Source: Flavobacteriales bacterium UBA5081 (GTDB lineage Bacteria > Bacteroidota > Bacteroidia > Flavobacteriales_E > Vicingaceae). Taken from it: a stretch of DNA of 43,929 nt. The stretch is taken from the NCBI GenBank assembly GCA_002415785.1, contig DIAJ01000046.1, positions 1 to 43,929 of the forward strand, read 5' to 3'. Below the pieces are notes generated by a model that had not been told where the DNA came from, searched no databases, and saw only the letters and a list, made by a program, of their open reading frames with translations. The position numbers and the translations under genes were made by a program. Shown here one piece after another: positions 31,641-40,767 of this stretch (the first letter of the stretch is position 1; each line of letters opens with the position of its first letter).

Positions 31641-33734
31641 ATGAATAAACGAATATTTTCCGTTTCCATGATTTTAGCGATTGCAGCTATATCTTGCGGA
31701 GCACCCAAAGAACAAAAGAAAGAAGAAAAAGCCGAAAATGCGGTTGAAGAAAAACACTCTTCTGAGGAGGATGATTTTAAATACAGTGCAGAGCAGTTTG
31801 CAGATTTAAGAATTATTCGCTACCAAGTTCCCGGTTTTGAAGACTTGTCTTTAGAGAAAAAGGAGTTGCTATATTATTTATATGAAGCTGCTTTAGCCGG
31901 AAGAGACATTATGTACGACCAAAACTACCGTCACAACCTTCAAATTAGAAAGTTATTGGAGGAAATTGTAAAGAATGAGGCGAATTACGAAAACAAAGAA
32001 GAGTTTGACAAACTGCTGCTTTATACTAAAAGAGTTTGGTTTTCTAACGGAATTCACCACCATTATTCTAACGCTAAATTTGAACCAGAGTTTTCTAAGG
32101 AGTTTTTTACTGCGGCAGTAAATGCAATCGACGAAAGTAAGCTTCCTCTAAAAGAGGGTCAGAGCAAAGAGGAAATGATAGCAGAGCTATCCGAAGTTAT
32201 TTTTAATCCGGAGGTAGATGCAAAAAAGGTAAGCCTAGATGCTGGAGTTGATTTAGTAAAAGCATCTGCCATTAATTTTTATGGTAAAGATGTTACTCAA
32301 AAAGAGGTAGAAGCGTATTATGCCAATATGGATAAGGTAGAGGAAAATCAACCTGAATACGGCTTAAACACCCAATTGGTAAAAAGAGATGGCAAAATTG
32401 TAGCTAACACATGGAAAGTAGGAGGAATGTATAGTTCCGCTATTGAAAATATTGTAAACTGGCTGGAAAAAGCAGCTGAGGTTGCAGAAAATGAACAACA
32501 AAAATTGGCTTTAAATCGCTTGGTGACTTATTACAAAAGTGGTGATGTTAGCGATTGGGATCAGTACAATATTGCATGGGTAAATGATACGAACTCACTT
32601 ACAGATGTAGTAAACGGCTTTATTGAGGTTTACAACGACCCATTGGGTTATAAAGGCTCGTTTGAGTCGGTGGTTTCTTTTAAAGATTTGGAAGCTACTA
32701 AGCGAATTGAAGCAGTGAGCAAAGAGGCCCAGTGGTTTGAAGATAATTCGCCATTGATGGAAGAGCACAAAAAGAAGAATGTAAAGGGAATTACGGGTAA
32801 AGTAATTACTGTTGTGGTTGAGTCCGGAGATGCTTCGCCTTCAACTCCGATTGGAATTAACCTTCCAAACAACAATTGGATACGTGAGCAACACGGTTCT
32901 AAGAGTGTAAGTTTGGGAAATATTGTTCATGCTTATGAAATGTCTTCTAAAGAAGGTAAAAGTTCACTTACTGAATTCGCTTATTCAGAGGAAGAAATTG
33001 AAAGATCTAAAAAGTATGGTAGTATAGCAGATTTATTACATACAGATTTACACGAAGTTATTGGACATGCCTCCGGAGTTATAAACGAAGGAGTTGGAAC
33101 ACCAAAAGAAACCTTAAAAAACTATGCTTCTACCTTAGAAGAGGGAAGAGCAGATTTAGTTGCGCTGTATTATTTGCATGATGAAAAGCTGGTTGAAATG
33201 GGCTTAATGCCTTCATTGGATGCCGGAAAAACTGCTTACGACGATTACATTAAAAATGGCTTGATGTTGCAATTAAGAAGATTGGAAGTGGGTGAGCAAA
33301 TTGAAGAAGCGCACATGAGAAACCGTCAGCTAGTTGCAAAGTGGGCTTTTGAGAAAGGAAAAGCTGAACAAGTTATTGAAAAGAAAACCAAAGACGGAAA
33401 GACTTATTTTGTGATTAACGATTATGAAAAGTTGAGAGATTTATTTGGTCAGTTGTTGCGCGAATTACAACGCATTAAATCTGAAGGTGATTTTGAAGCA
33501 GGTAAAAAATTAGTTGAAACTTATGGAGTGAAAGTAGATGCTGAATTGCATGCTGAGGTATTAGAACGTTATGAGTCGTTAAACATAGCCCCTTATGGTG
33601 GATTTATCAATCCTCAACTAACACCTGTTGTTGAGAATGGAAAAATAACAGATGTGAAGATTGAGTACCCAAGTGACTTTAAAGAGCAAATGTTGCATTA
33701 TGGGGAGAAGTACTCTTTCCTAGAAGTAAAATAA
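31641..33734 (+). CDS. dipeptidyl peptidase III-like zinc peptidase, M49 (697 aa)
   Basis: It is a zinc-dependent dipeptidyl peptidase. The M49 motif HEXXGH is HEVIGH (H471, E472, H476), and the third zinc-ligand motif EExxxD is EEGRAD (E500-D505). The N-terminus is a lipoprotein signal with Cys19 (AAISC), followed by a charged linker, so the enzyme is probably membrane-anchored in the periplasm or on the outer membrane, unlike the cytosolic eukaryotic DPP III. It adds to the dipeptide-generating capacity encoded nearby. A strong terminator follows. Confidence 0.93.
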   Translation: MNKRIFSVSMILAIAAISCGAPKEQKKEEKAENAVEEKHSSEEDDFKYSAEQFADLRIIRYQVPGFEDLSLEKKELLYYLYEAALAGRDIMYDQNYRHNLQIRKLLEEIVKNEANYENKEEFDKLLLYTKRVWFSNGIHHHYSNAKFEPEFSKEFFTAAVNAIDESKLPLKEGQSKEEMIAELSEVIFNPEVDAKKVSLDAGVDLVKASAINFYGKDVTQKEVEAYYANMDKVEENQPEYGLNTQLVKRDGKIVANTWKVGGMYSSAIENIVNWLEKAAEVAENEQQKLALNRLVTYYKSGDVSDWDQYNIAWVNDTNSLTDVVNGFIEVYNDPLGYKGSFESVVSFKDLEATKRIEAVSKEAQWFEDNSPLMEEHKKKNVKGITGKVITVVVESGDASPSTPIGINLPNNNWIREQHGSKSVSLGNIVHAYEMSSKEGKSSLTEFAYSEEEIERSKKYGSIADLLHTDLHEVIGHASGVINEGVGTPKETLKNYASTLEEGRADLVALYYLHDEKLVEMGLMPSLDAGKTAYDDYIKNGLMLQLRRLEVGEQIEEAHMRNRQLVAKWAFEKGKAEQVIEKKTKDGKTYFVINDYEKLRDLFGQLLRELQRIKSEGDFEAGKKLVETYGVKVDAELHAEVLERYESLNIAPYGGFINPQLTPVVENGKITDVKIEYPSDFKEQMLHYGEKYSFLEVK

Positions 33735-33756
33735 GAACCTTTTAAATATCAAGAGT

Positions 33757-33789
33757 AAAAAAGACCGGTTGAAAGACTGGTCTTTTTTT
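33757..33789 (+). terminator. terminator after M49 peptidase gene
   Basis: GACCGGT and ACTGGTC (33763-33782, one G-T pair) around a TGAAAG loop, flanked by an A-run and followed by seven T residues. Confidence 0.9.
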
Positions 33790-33942
33790 GTCCACTCATA
33801 GACTCATAACTGTAGATAATTTTTCACTTTTTGATTGAAGTTTGTGATCCTCTGTATTTGTTAGTATCTGATTTATAAGGTTTTTTAAATTTGGAGTTAA
33901 AATTGATTTGATAATATCACAAACCATAAAAGAAATAACATT

Positions 33943-34380
33943 ATGAAAACGATTGGAAATTTAAGTTTGGCATTAATTCTTAGTTTTAGCTTATTGAGCT
34001 GTAATCAGCAAGAGAAAAAAGAAGCCAAGGAAAATGTTAAAGAAAAAACGGAAGAAGCGAAAGCAAGTATAGCCGAGGAAAAAGAGGACATGACAAATAA
34101 GTTAAAAGAGCTGCAATATGAAATCGACACCAAATTAGATGAGATTAATATTGAAATGGAAAAAGCCGGAGATGAAGTGAGCGATGAATTAAAAGATGCA
34201 AAAGCTCGCTTGACAGAAGATCGCTCGAAGTTGCAAATGACTTTAGATAAAATCAGTGATTCCGGTGAAGATGGTTGGAGAAATATAAAAGCCGAAAGTA
34301 AGAAAGCTTTTAATGAAGTTGAAATGTCTTTTAAAAAGACAAGAGATGACATTAAAGATTTCTTTAAAAGTGACTCTTAA
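33943..34380 (+). CDS. small coiled-coil lipoprotein (145 aa)
   Basis: No named family recognised with certainty. The lipoprotein signal is clear (hydrophobic residues 5-18, lipobox LLSC with Cys20). The mature protein is almost wholly charged heptads (Lys, Glu, Asp) and should be a long coiled coil anchored to a membrane; the C-terminal 60 residues resemble Bacteroidota 'stress-responsive' coiled-coil lipoproteins. It is a monocistronic gene, between terminators at 33757 and 34406. A TAAATTTG box (33886-33893) about 50 bp upstream is a possible -7 element without a matching TTG. Confidence 0.85.
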   Translation: MKTIGNLSLALILSFSLLSCNQQEKKEAKENVKEKTEEAKASIAEEKEDMTNKLKELQYEIDTKLDEINIEMEKAGDEVSDELKDAKARLTEDRSKLQMTLDKISDSGEDGWRNIKAESKKAFNEVEMSFKKTRDDIKDFFKSDS

Positions 34381-34405
34381 AGGCTAAGAGAAAGATAATC
34401 TGAGG

Positions 34406-34432
34406 AAATCCCCTAAACAGGGGATTTTTTTA
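34406..34432 (+). terminator. terminator between convergent genes
   Basis: AAATCCCCT, an AAAC loop and AGGGGATTT, followed by six or more T residues. It serves the coiled-coil lipoprotein gene; the T-run overlaps the stop of the convergent metalloprotease gene. Confidence 0.85.
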
Positions 34433-35188
34433 TGCTCCACCATTTGCCCTTAAGTCTGCTATACAGTTGGCATCAAGCTGTGGAGGGCTACTGCCGGTTA
34501 AATTACTGATAAAGTTGCCGGTTTCAGTAGCCCAGTACATTAAGCAATTTTCGTTTATACAGTGCTTTCCATGTTCGGTATCTTGATGGTTTGTTTGCAT
34601 GGGAGCACCTAAGTTAACTAAACCAAGTATATGTCCCACTTCGTGTTTCATTACGGATTGTTCAACCAAAGCTGTGGAAGGTTGCGTTAAGCCTCCAGTG
34701 TTTTCTTGAATAGTTTTCCCAAAAACAACCATAGAAGAACTTCCATAAGCAATACCGAGTGTTTGAGAATTATTGCTATTTGCCGAATAGTCTCCATTTG
34801 CATAAAATAAATAGGCAGTAATTTCACTTTTGCTAGTTTGAGTATTTCTATAGGAAGATTCGATATTTTTAAGTTCATCTAAGCTAAAACTGCTCTGAGA
34901 TTGATCCGGAATTTCAATTAAATTTACACTAATTCCATTCGGCTTAGATAGCCTTTTCGATAAGAAAGCCTCTAAACTATCCACTGCTTCTTGAGTGGGA
35001 GCATTGTTCTGCTCAAAGTATAAATCTAAACGCATAGAGGTGTATTGTGCATCGGACAACAGGGCTTTTGAAAGACTACCCACTGACCCTCCGGGGGAGT
35101 TGATAGCTTTTTGATCATCGTCCTTTTTACAGCTGCTAAAAGCAATTAATAGGATTAGAAAATATGTGGTTTTCTTAATGTGTAACAT
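34430..35188 (-). CDS. metzincin-like zinc metalloprotease lipoprotein (252 aa)
   Basis: It is an exported lipoprotein (lipobox FSSC, Cys20) with a zincin active site HEVGHILGLVN starting at H182 (E183 catalytic, H186). A Met-turn-like CLMYW (M217) follows at metzincin distance. The eleventh residue of the motif, normally His or Asp as third zinc ligand, is Asn192; His201, His206 or His209 in the following loop could take its place. It resembles Bacteroidota 'membrane metalloproteases' of the archaemetzincin-like branch. Substrate unknown. It is last in a - strand run with alr and the M20 amidohydrolase, 14 bp after alr. Confidence 0.8.
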   Translation of the reverse strand: MLHIKKTTYFLILLIAFSSCKKDDDQKAINSPGGSVGSLSKALLSDAQYTSMRLDLYFEQNNAPTQEAVDSLEAFLSKRLSKPNGISVNLIEIPDQSQSSFSLDELKNIESSYRNTQTSKSEITAYLFYANGDYSANSNNSQTLGIAYGSSSMVVFGKTIQENTGGLTQPSTALVEQSVMKHEVGHILGLVNLGAPMQTNHQDTEHGKHCINENCLMYWATETGNFISNLTGSSPPQLDANCIADLRANGGA

Positions 35189-35202
35189 AATTTGAAATCT
35201 AT

Positions 35203-36354
35203 TTATTCAACAACAATTCTTGGTATATCGTGAGGTAGTCGAGTCAATAATTCATAGTTAAGGCTGTTATTCATATCGCTAAAAGAGCTTACTGTAATTT
35301 CTAAATCTCCTTGCCTGCCGATTAATACCACTTCATCGCCCTCTTTTACATTGGGCAAGTCGGTAACATCAACAAGCATCATGTTCATATTGACTACACC
35401 AACAACAGAAACGCGTTTTTCATTAATCAACACCCTTCCTAAATTGCTTAAATCGCGGCTAAAACCATAACCATAGCCCACAGGTACAGAAGCCACTTTG
35501 CTATCGCGGTTGGTTAAATAACTCTTTCCATAACTAATGTATTCTCCTTCCGGAATATTACTAATACTCATAACTTTACTCTTCCAAGACAAGACGGCTT
35601 GCAAAGGGTCAATAAAATCTTTTTGAGCGAGAAGTTTACGCATTCTAAGTTCATTGCTTGGCCAATAACCATAGTTAGAAATTCCAACTCTAACAAGGTC
35701 TAATTGTGTTTCCGGATAGTTTAGAACACCGGCAGAGCAAGCTATATGTCTGTATGTTGGATTAATTCCATTCTCTCTAAAGTAGTCAACTATTTCATGG
35801 TATAAATCAATCTGATCTTGAATTCTGTCGTAGTTGGTAATGCTTTCTGCCCCTGCTAAGTGAGTGCAAATTCCTTCAATTTGTAAATGACTTTTGTTTT
35901 CTTTTAATAATTGAATCAGTTCATCAAAATCAGTTGATCGAAATCCGGTTCGGTTCATGCCACTTTCCACCTCAATGTGAATTTTAGCTTTTTGTTTTAG
36001 CTCTTTTGCAGATTTAATGCTTTCTTTTAATCTAGAAAGCGTAAATACGTAATATGAAATGCCATTTTCTATTGCCCAGGGAATGTGTTCTTTATCTAAA
36101 AAGCCCATAATCATCATGTCGCAGCTTTTCTTTTTTACCGACAAGGCTTGTTCGGCCTCTGCTGCACTGAAAACGGCAAAATAGTCCACTCCACATTCTT
36201 CAATCACCGGAACCAAGTCTTGAATTCCGTGTCCGTAGGCATTTCCTTTGATTACCATTACATAACGACAGTTTTTATTAATGTAGCTCTTTACGTAATC
36301 AATGTTATTTTTCAGTCTTGATCGACTGAGCTCTATGTAAGAAGTTCTACTCAT
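35203..36354 (-). CDS. alr: alanine racemase (383 aa)
   Basis: It interconverts L- and D-alanine for peptidoglycan. The PLP-binding lysine is K36 in VMVIKGNAYGHG; the TIM barrel continues to about residue 245, with ESGMNRTGFR and the H/AC motif ACSAG. The C-terminal beta domain contains SYGKSYL, the catalytic tyrosine region VPVGYGYGFSRDL, and VVNMNMMLVDVTDLP. Length is typical for a stand-alone Alr (no MurF fusion). The start overlaps the end of the amidohydrolase gene by 8 bp, so the two are co-translated. Confidence 0.95.
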   Translation of the reverse strand: MSRTSYIELSRSRLKNNIDYVKSYINKNCRYVMVIKGNAYGHGIQDLVPVIEECGVDYFAVFSAAEAEQALSVKKKSCDMMIMGFLDKEHIPWAIENGISYYVFTLSRLKESIKSAKELKQKAKIHIEVESGMNRTGFRSTDFDELIQLLKENKSHLQIEGICTHLAGAESITNYDRIQDQIDLYHEIVDYFRENGINPTYRHIACSAGVLNYPETQLDLVRVGISNYGYWPSNELRMRKLLAQKDFIDPLQAVLSWKSKVMSISNIPEGEYISYGKSYLTNRDSKVASVPVGYGYGFSRDLSNLGRVLINEKRVSVVGVVNMNMMLVDVTDLPNVKEGDEVVLIGRQGDLEITVSSFSDMNNSLNYELLTRLPHDIPRIVVE

Positions 36355-37474
36355 TGTTGGCTTCTTCTATTATATTTTTAAAAATAGTTATTCCATCTTC
36401 TAAGATCTCATCCGGAAAGTCGTAATCTTCATTGTGGAGCTGAGGCTGTTTCTTACCAGCTCCAAGCCCCAAAAAACAAGTTGGAAAAAGACTACTGAAA
36501 TGACCAAAGTCTTCTGACCAAGGAAAGATTTCTTTTACTTCTTTACTATTCATTTCTGTAGCTGCTTTTTTCACAATTTTATAAGCCTGTGGATGATTTT
36601 CAACGGCTTGAAAATGTTCAACAAATTCAATGTTAAACCCTAAGTTGTGCATTTTTGCAATGGCTTCAGCTTTAGTAGAAAGTAGTTTTTTTAAAGTATT
36701 TAAGTTTTCATTTTTATAAGTTCTTATGGTGGCATAAATGCTGCCCTCAGCTGCTGAAGTGCCAAAAGCTTTCTGACCGATTTGCGTTCCAATTGGAGTA
36801 ATCAAAGCTGCTTCGTCTAGAGCTGTATGCATTTGGGGTAGTTCAAAAAGAAGCTGGTTGATTTGCATGGCAGCCATGGTAGGATTTATTCCATTTTGAG
36901 GATGACTGGCATGAGAAGGTTTGCCCTTTAAATGAATAATTACTCCGCTTGAAGCAGCGGCAAATGTGTTTTCTTTCAGTATAACTTGACCTTTTTCAAA
37001 GTTTGGTAAGTTGTGCAAGGCAAAGGCATAATCTATTTTTAATTTCTTAAAATCAAAATCTGCTATCATTTTTTTAGCCCCTTCACCGGTTTCTTCTGCT
37101 GGTTGAAAAAGTAAATAAACCACTCCAGGAAAATCTTTTTCTTTCAGGTAATCTGATAAGCCACACAAAATAGCCATGTGTCCGTCGTGACCGCATTTGT
37201 GTCCCCATAATTCGTTTTTTGATTTGTAATTAAACGAATTGCTCTCAGCAATTGGTAAAGCATCTAACTCGGCTCTAAATAAAAGAGTTTTGCCTTCTTT
37301 ATTTCCCTTAAACTTTGCAATTAGACCATAGCCACCAATATTCTGTATCAGCTGGTCGGGGTTTTGTTCCTCAAGAAAGTCTGTAACTATTTTTGCCGTC
37401 TCTATTTCTTTATGCGCTATTTCAGCATGTTGATGAAGTTTTTTCCTTAAGTCTACAAGCGCATTTAGTTTCAC
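36347..37474 (-). CDS. M20-family amidohydrolase (375 aa)
   Basis: It is a metal-dependent amidase of the M20D group (hippurate hydrolase/N-acyl amino acid amidohydrolase type). Metal ligands are visible in GHKCGHDGHMA and PAEETGEGAKKM, and the dimerisation (lid) domain is inserted at about residues 175-290. The HSH-type SHPQNGINP segment follows KGKPSHA. Substrate may be an N-acyl amino acid or a cell-wall-related amide; coupling to alr by an 8-bp overlap hints at amino-acid or peptidoglycan recycling (inference). Confidence 0.9.
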   Translation of the reverse strand: MKLNALVDLRKKLHQHAEIAHKEIETAKIVTDFLEEQNPDQLIQNIGGYGLIAKFKGNKEGKTLLFRAELDALPIAESNSFNYKSKNELWGHKCGHDGHMAILCGLSDYLKEKDFPGVVYLLFQPAEETGEGAKKMIADFDFKKLKIDYAFALHNLPNFEKGQVILKENTFAAASSGVIIHLKGKPSHASHPQNGINPTMAAMQINQLLFELPQMHTALDEAALITPIGTQIGQKAFGTSAAEGSIYATIRTYKNENLNTLKKLLSTKAEAIAKMHNLGFNIEFVEHFQAVENHPQAYKIVKKAATEMNSKEVKEIFPWSEDFGHFSSLFPTCFLGLGAGKKQPQLHNEDYDFPDEILEDGITIFKNIIEEANNE

Positions 37475-37567
37475 TTTCTTTTCCTTTTTTCAGTTTTAAT
37501 CGAAAGTAGTGAAATAAAATGAAAATAGAGAAAACAGATAAGACTTATACCGTTAAAAACTCCTAAC

Positions 37568-38275
37568 TCAAATCCAATCTTTCCACCAGTAATAGGCAAT
37601 TGCCAAGTATTCTCTAAAAACGATAATTTCATACTGCATATAACTCCATAAGTTATATCTAAGGTCAAGGCTTTGAATTTCTTCTTTTCTTCGCTTTTTG
37701 TCTTTAGATTTTAACATCTCTTCATCTTCAGGAATCTCAAAAGTAGGATAGCTGCCTACTTCTTCAAAGCCCACTTTTTCAAAACTTCTCACGGCTCTAT
37801 ACATGTGTTCAGGAGAGCTAACTATGAGTATGGAGTGTTGTTTAGAAAACAATTTTAATATTTCTACTGCTTGGCTTCTAGTATTGTAGCCTTTCGACTC
37901 GAAAACAATTCGCTGCTTATTTATATCATTTTTTATAAGTTCATTAGCTATTAAGTCTAATTGCTCAGTGCTGTCTTCTTCTTTTAAAGGTAAAGCAATA
38001 ACAATTTTCGAATTGGGGTTTTCATGGGCGGCTTTTATCGTAAAATAGCTGCGCATTAATCCTTTAGGAGAAGGCATTCCTTCTCCTCCCATGAGCACAA
38101 TTACATCGGCTTTTTGAGTAAGTTGCTGCTTTTTTAAAGATAAATTATGATAGGCGTAATAAGGTATGTCGGTAAGTGCCAATAAAACAAAAAGAGTTGC
38201 AACTATTGCGGTAGCATAAAGATAGAATCTTAGACATCTTTTAACTGCGTGGTAGATTTTGTTTTTCATTGACAA
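37568..38275 (-). CDS. YdcF/SanA-like DUF218 protein (235 aa)
   Basis: It has a single N-terminal membrane helix (about residues 14-33) and a DUF218 domain (about 55-200). Conserved family features are seen: ADVIVLMGGEG, the RSYFTIKAAHE helix, and ESKGYNTRSQAVEILK before SPEHMYRA. SanA/YdcF proteins influence envelope barrier function, but the biochemical activity is unknown. A possible promoter TTTG-N20-TATTTTCA lies at 38309-38278. It precedes the M20 gene by 93 bp. Confidence 0.85.
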   Translation of the reverse strand: MSMKNKIYHAVKRCLRFYLYATAIVATLFVLLALTDIPYYAYHNLSLKKQQLTQKADVIVLMGGEGMPSPKGLMRSYFTIKAAHENPNSKIVIALPLKEEDSTEQLDLIANELIKNDINKQRIVFESKGYNTRSQAVEILKLFSKQHSILIVSSPEHMYRAVRSFEKVGFEEVGSYPTFEIPEDEEMLKSKDKKRRKEEIQSLDLRYNLWSYMQYEIIVFREYLAIAYYWWKDWI

Positions 38276-38348
38276 GGTGAAAATACAAACAATCTATAAT
38301 TCAATCAAAATTTAAATTGTTTTAGAAAGCAAGAAAAAAGTAAACCTA

Positions 38349-38996
38349 CTACTCTTTTCGTTTAAAATCACCTCTTTTCCAAGCTTCAATAAACTTTGCC
38401 CAAGCAATAGGATTCAGTAAGTTGCTGAGGTTATTCATGCGCGACTGACCGGCATAGTAGAGCTGATTGCTTCTCTGTTGCATTTGCCATTTAAAATTCA
38501 TGCTGCCAGTCATCGGCATTTCTTCAGCCCTTTCTTGCAGTAATTCAGGATCTAGGTTCTTTCGAGCAATGGCCAAATCATCATCCGGAATGTTGAGGTT
38601 TAAAAAAGCATCTTTAAAATCTTTTGCGCTTGGCCAGGGAAAAACGTCTACCGTTTCTAATTGTACAGTGTCTCTCGTCATACTGTGGATAAGTGAATAA
38701 TAGCTTCCACTTAAAGTGTCCGGAACTACAAAATCAGATTTTTTATAGCCAATGGATGAGAAAACAACCGTATCTCCTTTTTTTGCTACAAAAGAAAAAT
38801 AACCGTAATAATCAGTAGTAGTTCCCCTTGAAGTATTTTTAATCATTACTGTAGCAAATGGCACTGGAGAAATGCTGTCTTGGCTAACCACCACGCCGGA
38901 AAACTGAATTAAATCTTCATCATTTTCCTGTGCTTTTAAGGGGCTTAAAGTAAAAAAAATAATTGATAAAAATATGGGGAAAAGTATTCTTTGCAT
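38349..38996 (-). CDS. exported CarboxypepD_reg-like domain protein (215 aa)
   Basis: A signal peptide (about residues 1-22, ending LKAQ) is followed by a carboxypeptidase-regulatory-like beta-sandwich (about 30-105: FSGVVVSQDSISPVPFATVMIKNTSRGTTTDYYGYFSFVAKKGD). This domain is common on Bacteroidota surface and outer membrane proteins. The C-terminal 100 residues (DAFLNLNIPDDDLAIARKNL...) are less clear. No TonB-box or barrel follows. It lies downstream of the M23 peptidase gene with a 46-bp spacer and may be co-transcribed with it. Confidence 0.88.
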   Translation of the reverse strand: MQRILFPIFLSIIFFTLSPLKAQENDEDLIQFSGVVVSQDSISPVPFATVMIKNTSRGTTTDYYGYFSFVAKKGDTVVFSSIGYKKSDFVVPDTLSGSYYSLIHSMTRDTVQLETVDVFPWPSAKDFKDAFLNLNIPDDDLAIARKNLDPELLQERAEEMPMTGSMNFKWQMQQRSNQLYYAGQSRMNNLSNLLNPIAWAKFIEAWKRGDFKRKE

Positions 38997-39042
38997 GCTT
39001 CAAATTTATTCTTTTTAAGAACAAAAGGTACTATAATTAATG

Positions 39043-40767
39043 TTAACGAACAAACGCTGCTTCATAAACTGTTTTGTTGTTCACACCATCTGTAACAACT
39101 AGTTTAAAGTTGTGTTTGCCTTCTTTCACTTTTTCATCAAAGAAGTAATAAAGCATATCTTTTTTATAATCGTACTCCATTAACACCCATTTTCCGTCAA
39201 TTTCTGCTCTGTAGCTATTAATTCCCGAGAGATTGTCTTGAATCTTAATGCTAATCGACCAACGGTTACTCATATTAGCTCCCGGATAAATGTTGATGGG
39301 AATAATTTGCGGAGGAATACTGTCGATGGCAATAGCATATCCACCAAAGCTCCTGCTTTTAACGCGAATGTTATCGCCATTCCATTCACCTCCTTCGGCA
39401 TAAAAGCTCTTTCCGTTTGTCGTACTAACAATTAGCGCTTGTTTTTTTTGCTTTGCACTTAATCCGCTTTTTTTTATGGAAACTGTCATGTAAGAATGAA
39501 GTGGGGTATGATGATCGTGAATCCAATAAATCGGACTGATTGTTTTTGGGTGGTTTTCCTCTTTTCTAAACTGAAAATAAATATCCTCATAAAGGATACC
39601 TTTTGGTAAATCAACTAAAATATCATCCTGAATAAAAGAGTTTCTTTGATTGTAAGGAAAATAGCGAACTTTTTTATTGCTGATTTCATCCATTTTCTGC
39701 TCGCTTTGTGTTTTTTGAGCTTCTACAGTAAAGTTCAAAGTAGATTGATTACCGTTTAGATCAGACAAAATATACTCCATTTCATGCCTTGTTCCGTCGT
39801 TAAAAAGGATTTTGCCATCATTTACCAAGGTCTTGTAAAAGCGAAGTTTATTGCCGGGCAGTACAAAACTGCGCTGAACTCTTCTTCTTTGTTGTATGTA
39901 ATTTGCAAAATCAATATGAGCATTAATGTATCTACCTTCATGAAAAGCAAATTCGTCAATTTGTTGTTCAAAAATGGTTTGGTTGTTATGATTTAATTTA
40001 ATGTTGTGCAGTCCGTAGCTATTATGTGTGCCACTCATGCGGTCAACAGTTTCAATGCCAAAACCAAATAAACCGTGAAGCGAAATAGGGTAGGGGCTTG
40101 CCAGTCTGTAATTTCCATTAGCTCCTTTTGCTGTATATCTTTTGGAGAGATTGCTTCCGTTGATTAAAGACGTATCGTTTAAGGGATAAATGGTAATGGC
40201 GTAAATATCCGGTTTACGTTGATCTTTAACATCAAATCCAAAAAATAGCGGATTAATAGGGTGTTCTGTTTTTGTATCTCTAATCTCAAAGTGCAGGTGC
40301 GGACCTCCTGAGCCACCTGTGTTTCCCGAATAAGCAATGATTTCTCCCTTTTTTACCTGAATAGCGTAAGGCGCAGGAAAAAGCTGAACGTCAAATTTCT
40401 CTTCTCTATACTGAGCCTCTTCTACAATCTTAGCAATCTTGTCGCTGTACTTTTGTAAGTGTCCGTAAACCGAAGTATATCCATTGGGATGCGTAACGTA
40501 AATTGCCTTTCCGTAGCCATAAGGAGAAACCTTGATGCGGCTTACATAACCATCGGCAACAGCAAAAATTTTTTTGCCCTCAACCCCTTGCGTTTTTATG
40601 TCGATGCCCGCATGAAAATGATTGGAACGCAATTCGCCAAAGTTTCCCGAAAGGTAAAGGGGAATATCCAAAGGAGAACGAAAGTAATCTTGCGGATAAT
40701 TTTGCGAAAATAGACTTGATGAAATAAAGTAAATTAACCCAAGGGTTATAAGAATGTGTTTTATCAT
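39043..40767 (-). CDS. M23-family (LytM) metallopeptidase (574 aa)
   Basis: It is an exported peptidoglycan endopeptidase-like protein: signal peptide (about residues 1-22, SLFSQ), then a LytM domain near the N-terminus. Zinc ligands are His52 and Asp56 (HAGID) and the HLHFE motif; the VYGHLQKYS strand is also typical. The long C-terminal region (about 190-574) contains beta-sandwich-like repeats and is characteristic of the Bacteroidota branch. Unlike EnvC/NlpD, no coiled coil is present. A -7 box TACTTTTG (40804-40797) lies about 30 bp upstream. Confidence 0.92.
   Translation of the reverse strand: MIKHILITLGLIYFISSSLFSQNYPQDYFRSPLDIPLYLSGNFGELRSNHFHAGIDIKTQGVEGKKIFAVADGYVSRIKVSPYGYGKAIYVTHPNGYTSVYGHLQKYSDKIAKIVEEAQYREEKFDVQLFPAPYAIQVKKGEIIAYSGNTGGSGGPHLHFEIRDTKTEHPINPLFFGFDVKDQRKPDIYAITIYPLNDTSLINGSNLSKRYTAKGANGNYRLASPYPISLHGLFGFGIETVDRMSGTHNSYGLHNIKLNHNNQTIFEQQIDEFAFHEGRYINAHIDFANYIQQRRRVQRSFVLPGNKLRFYKTLVNDGKILFNDGTRHEMEYILSDLNGNQSTLNFTVEAQKTQSEQKMDEISNKKVRYFPYNQRNSFIQDDILVDLPKGILYEDIYFQFRKEENHPKTISPIYWIHDHHTPLHSYMTVSIKKSGLSAKQKKQALIVSTTNGKSFYAEGGEWNGDNIRVKSRSFGGYAIAIDSIPPQIIPINIYPGANMSNRWSISIKIQDNLSGINSYRAEIDGKWVLMEYDYKKDMLYYFFDEKVKEGKHNFKLVVTDGVNNKTVYEAAFVR

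Noticed and set aside
37471..37668. 65-aa ORF overlapping the end of the YdcF-like gene
   Set aside because: It overlaps a well-supported gene in another frame and shows no conserved feature.
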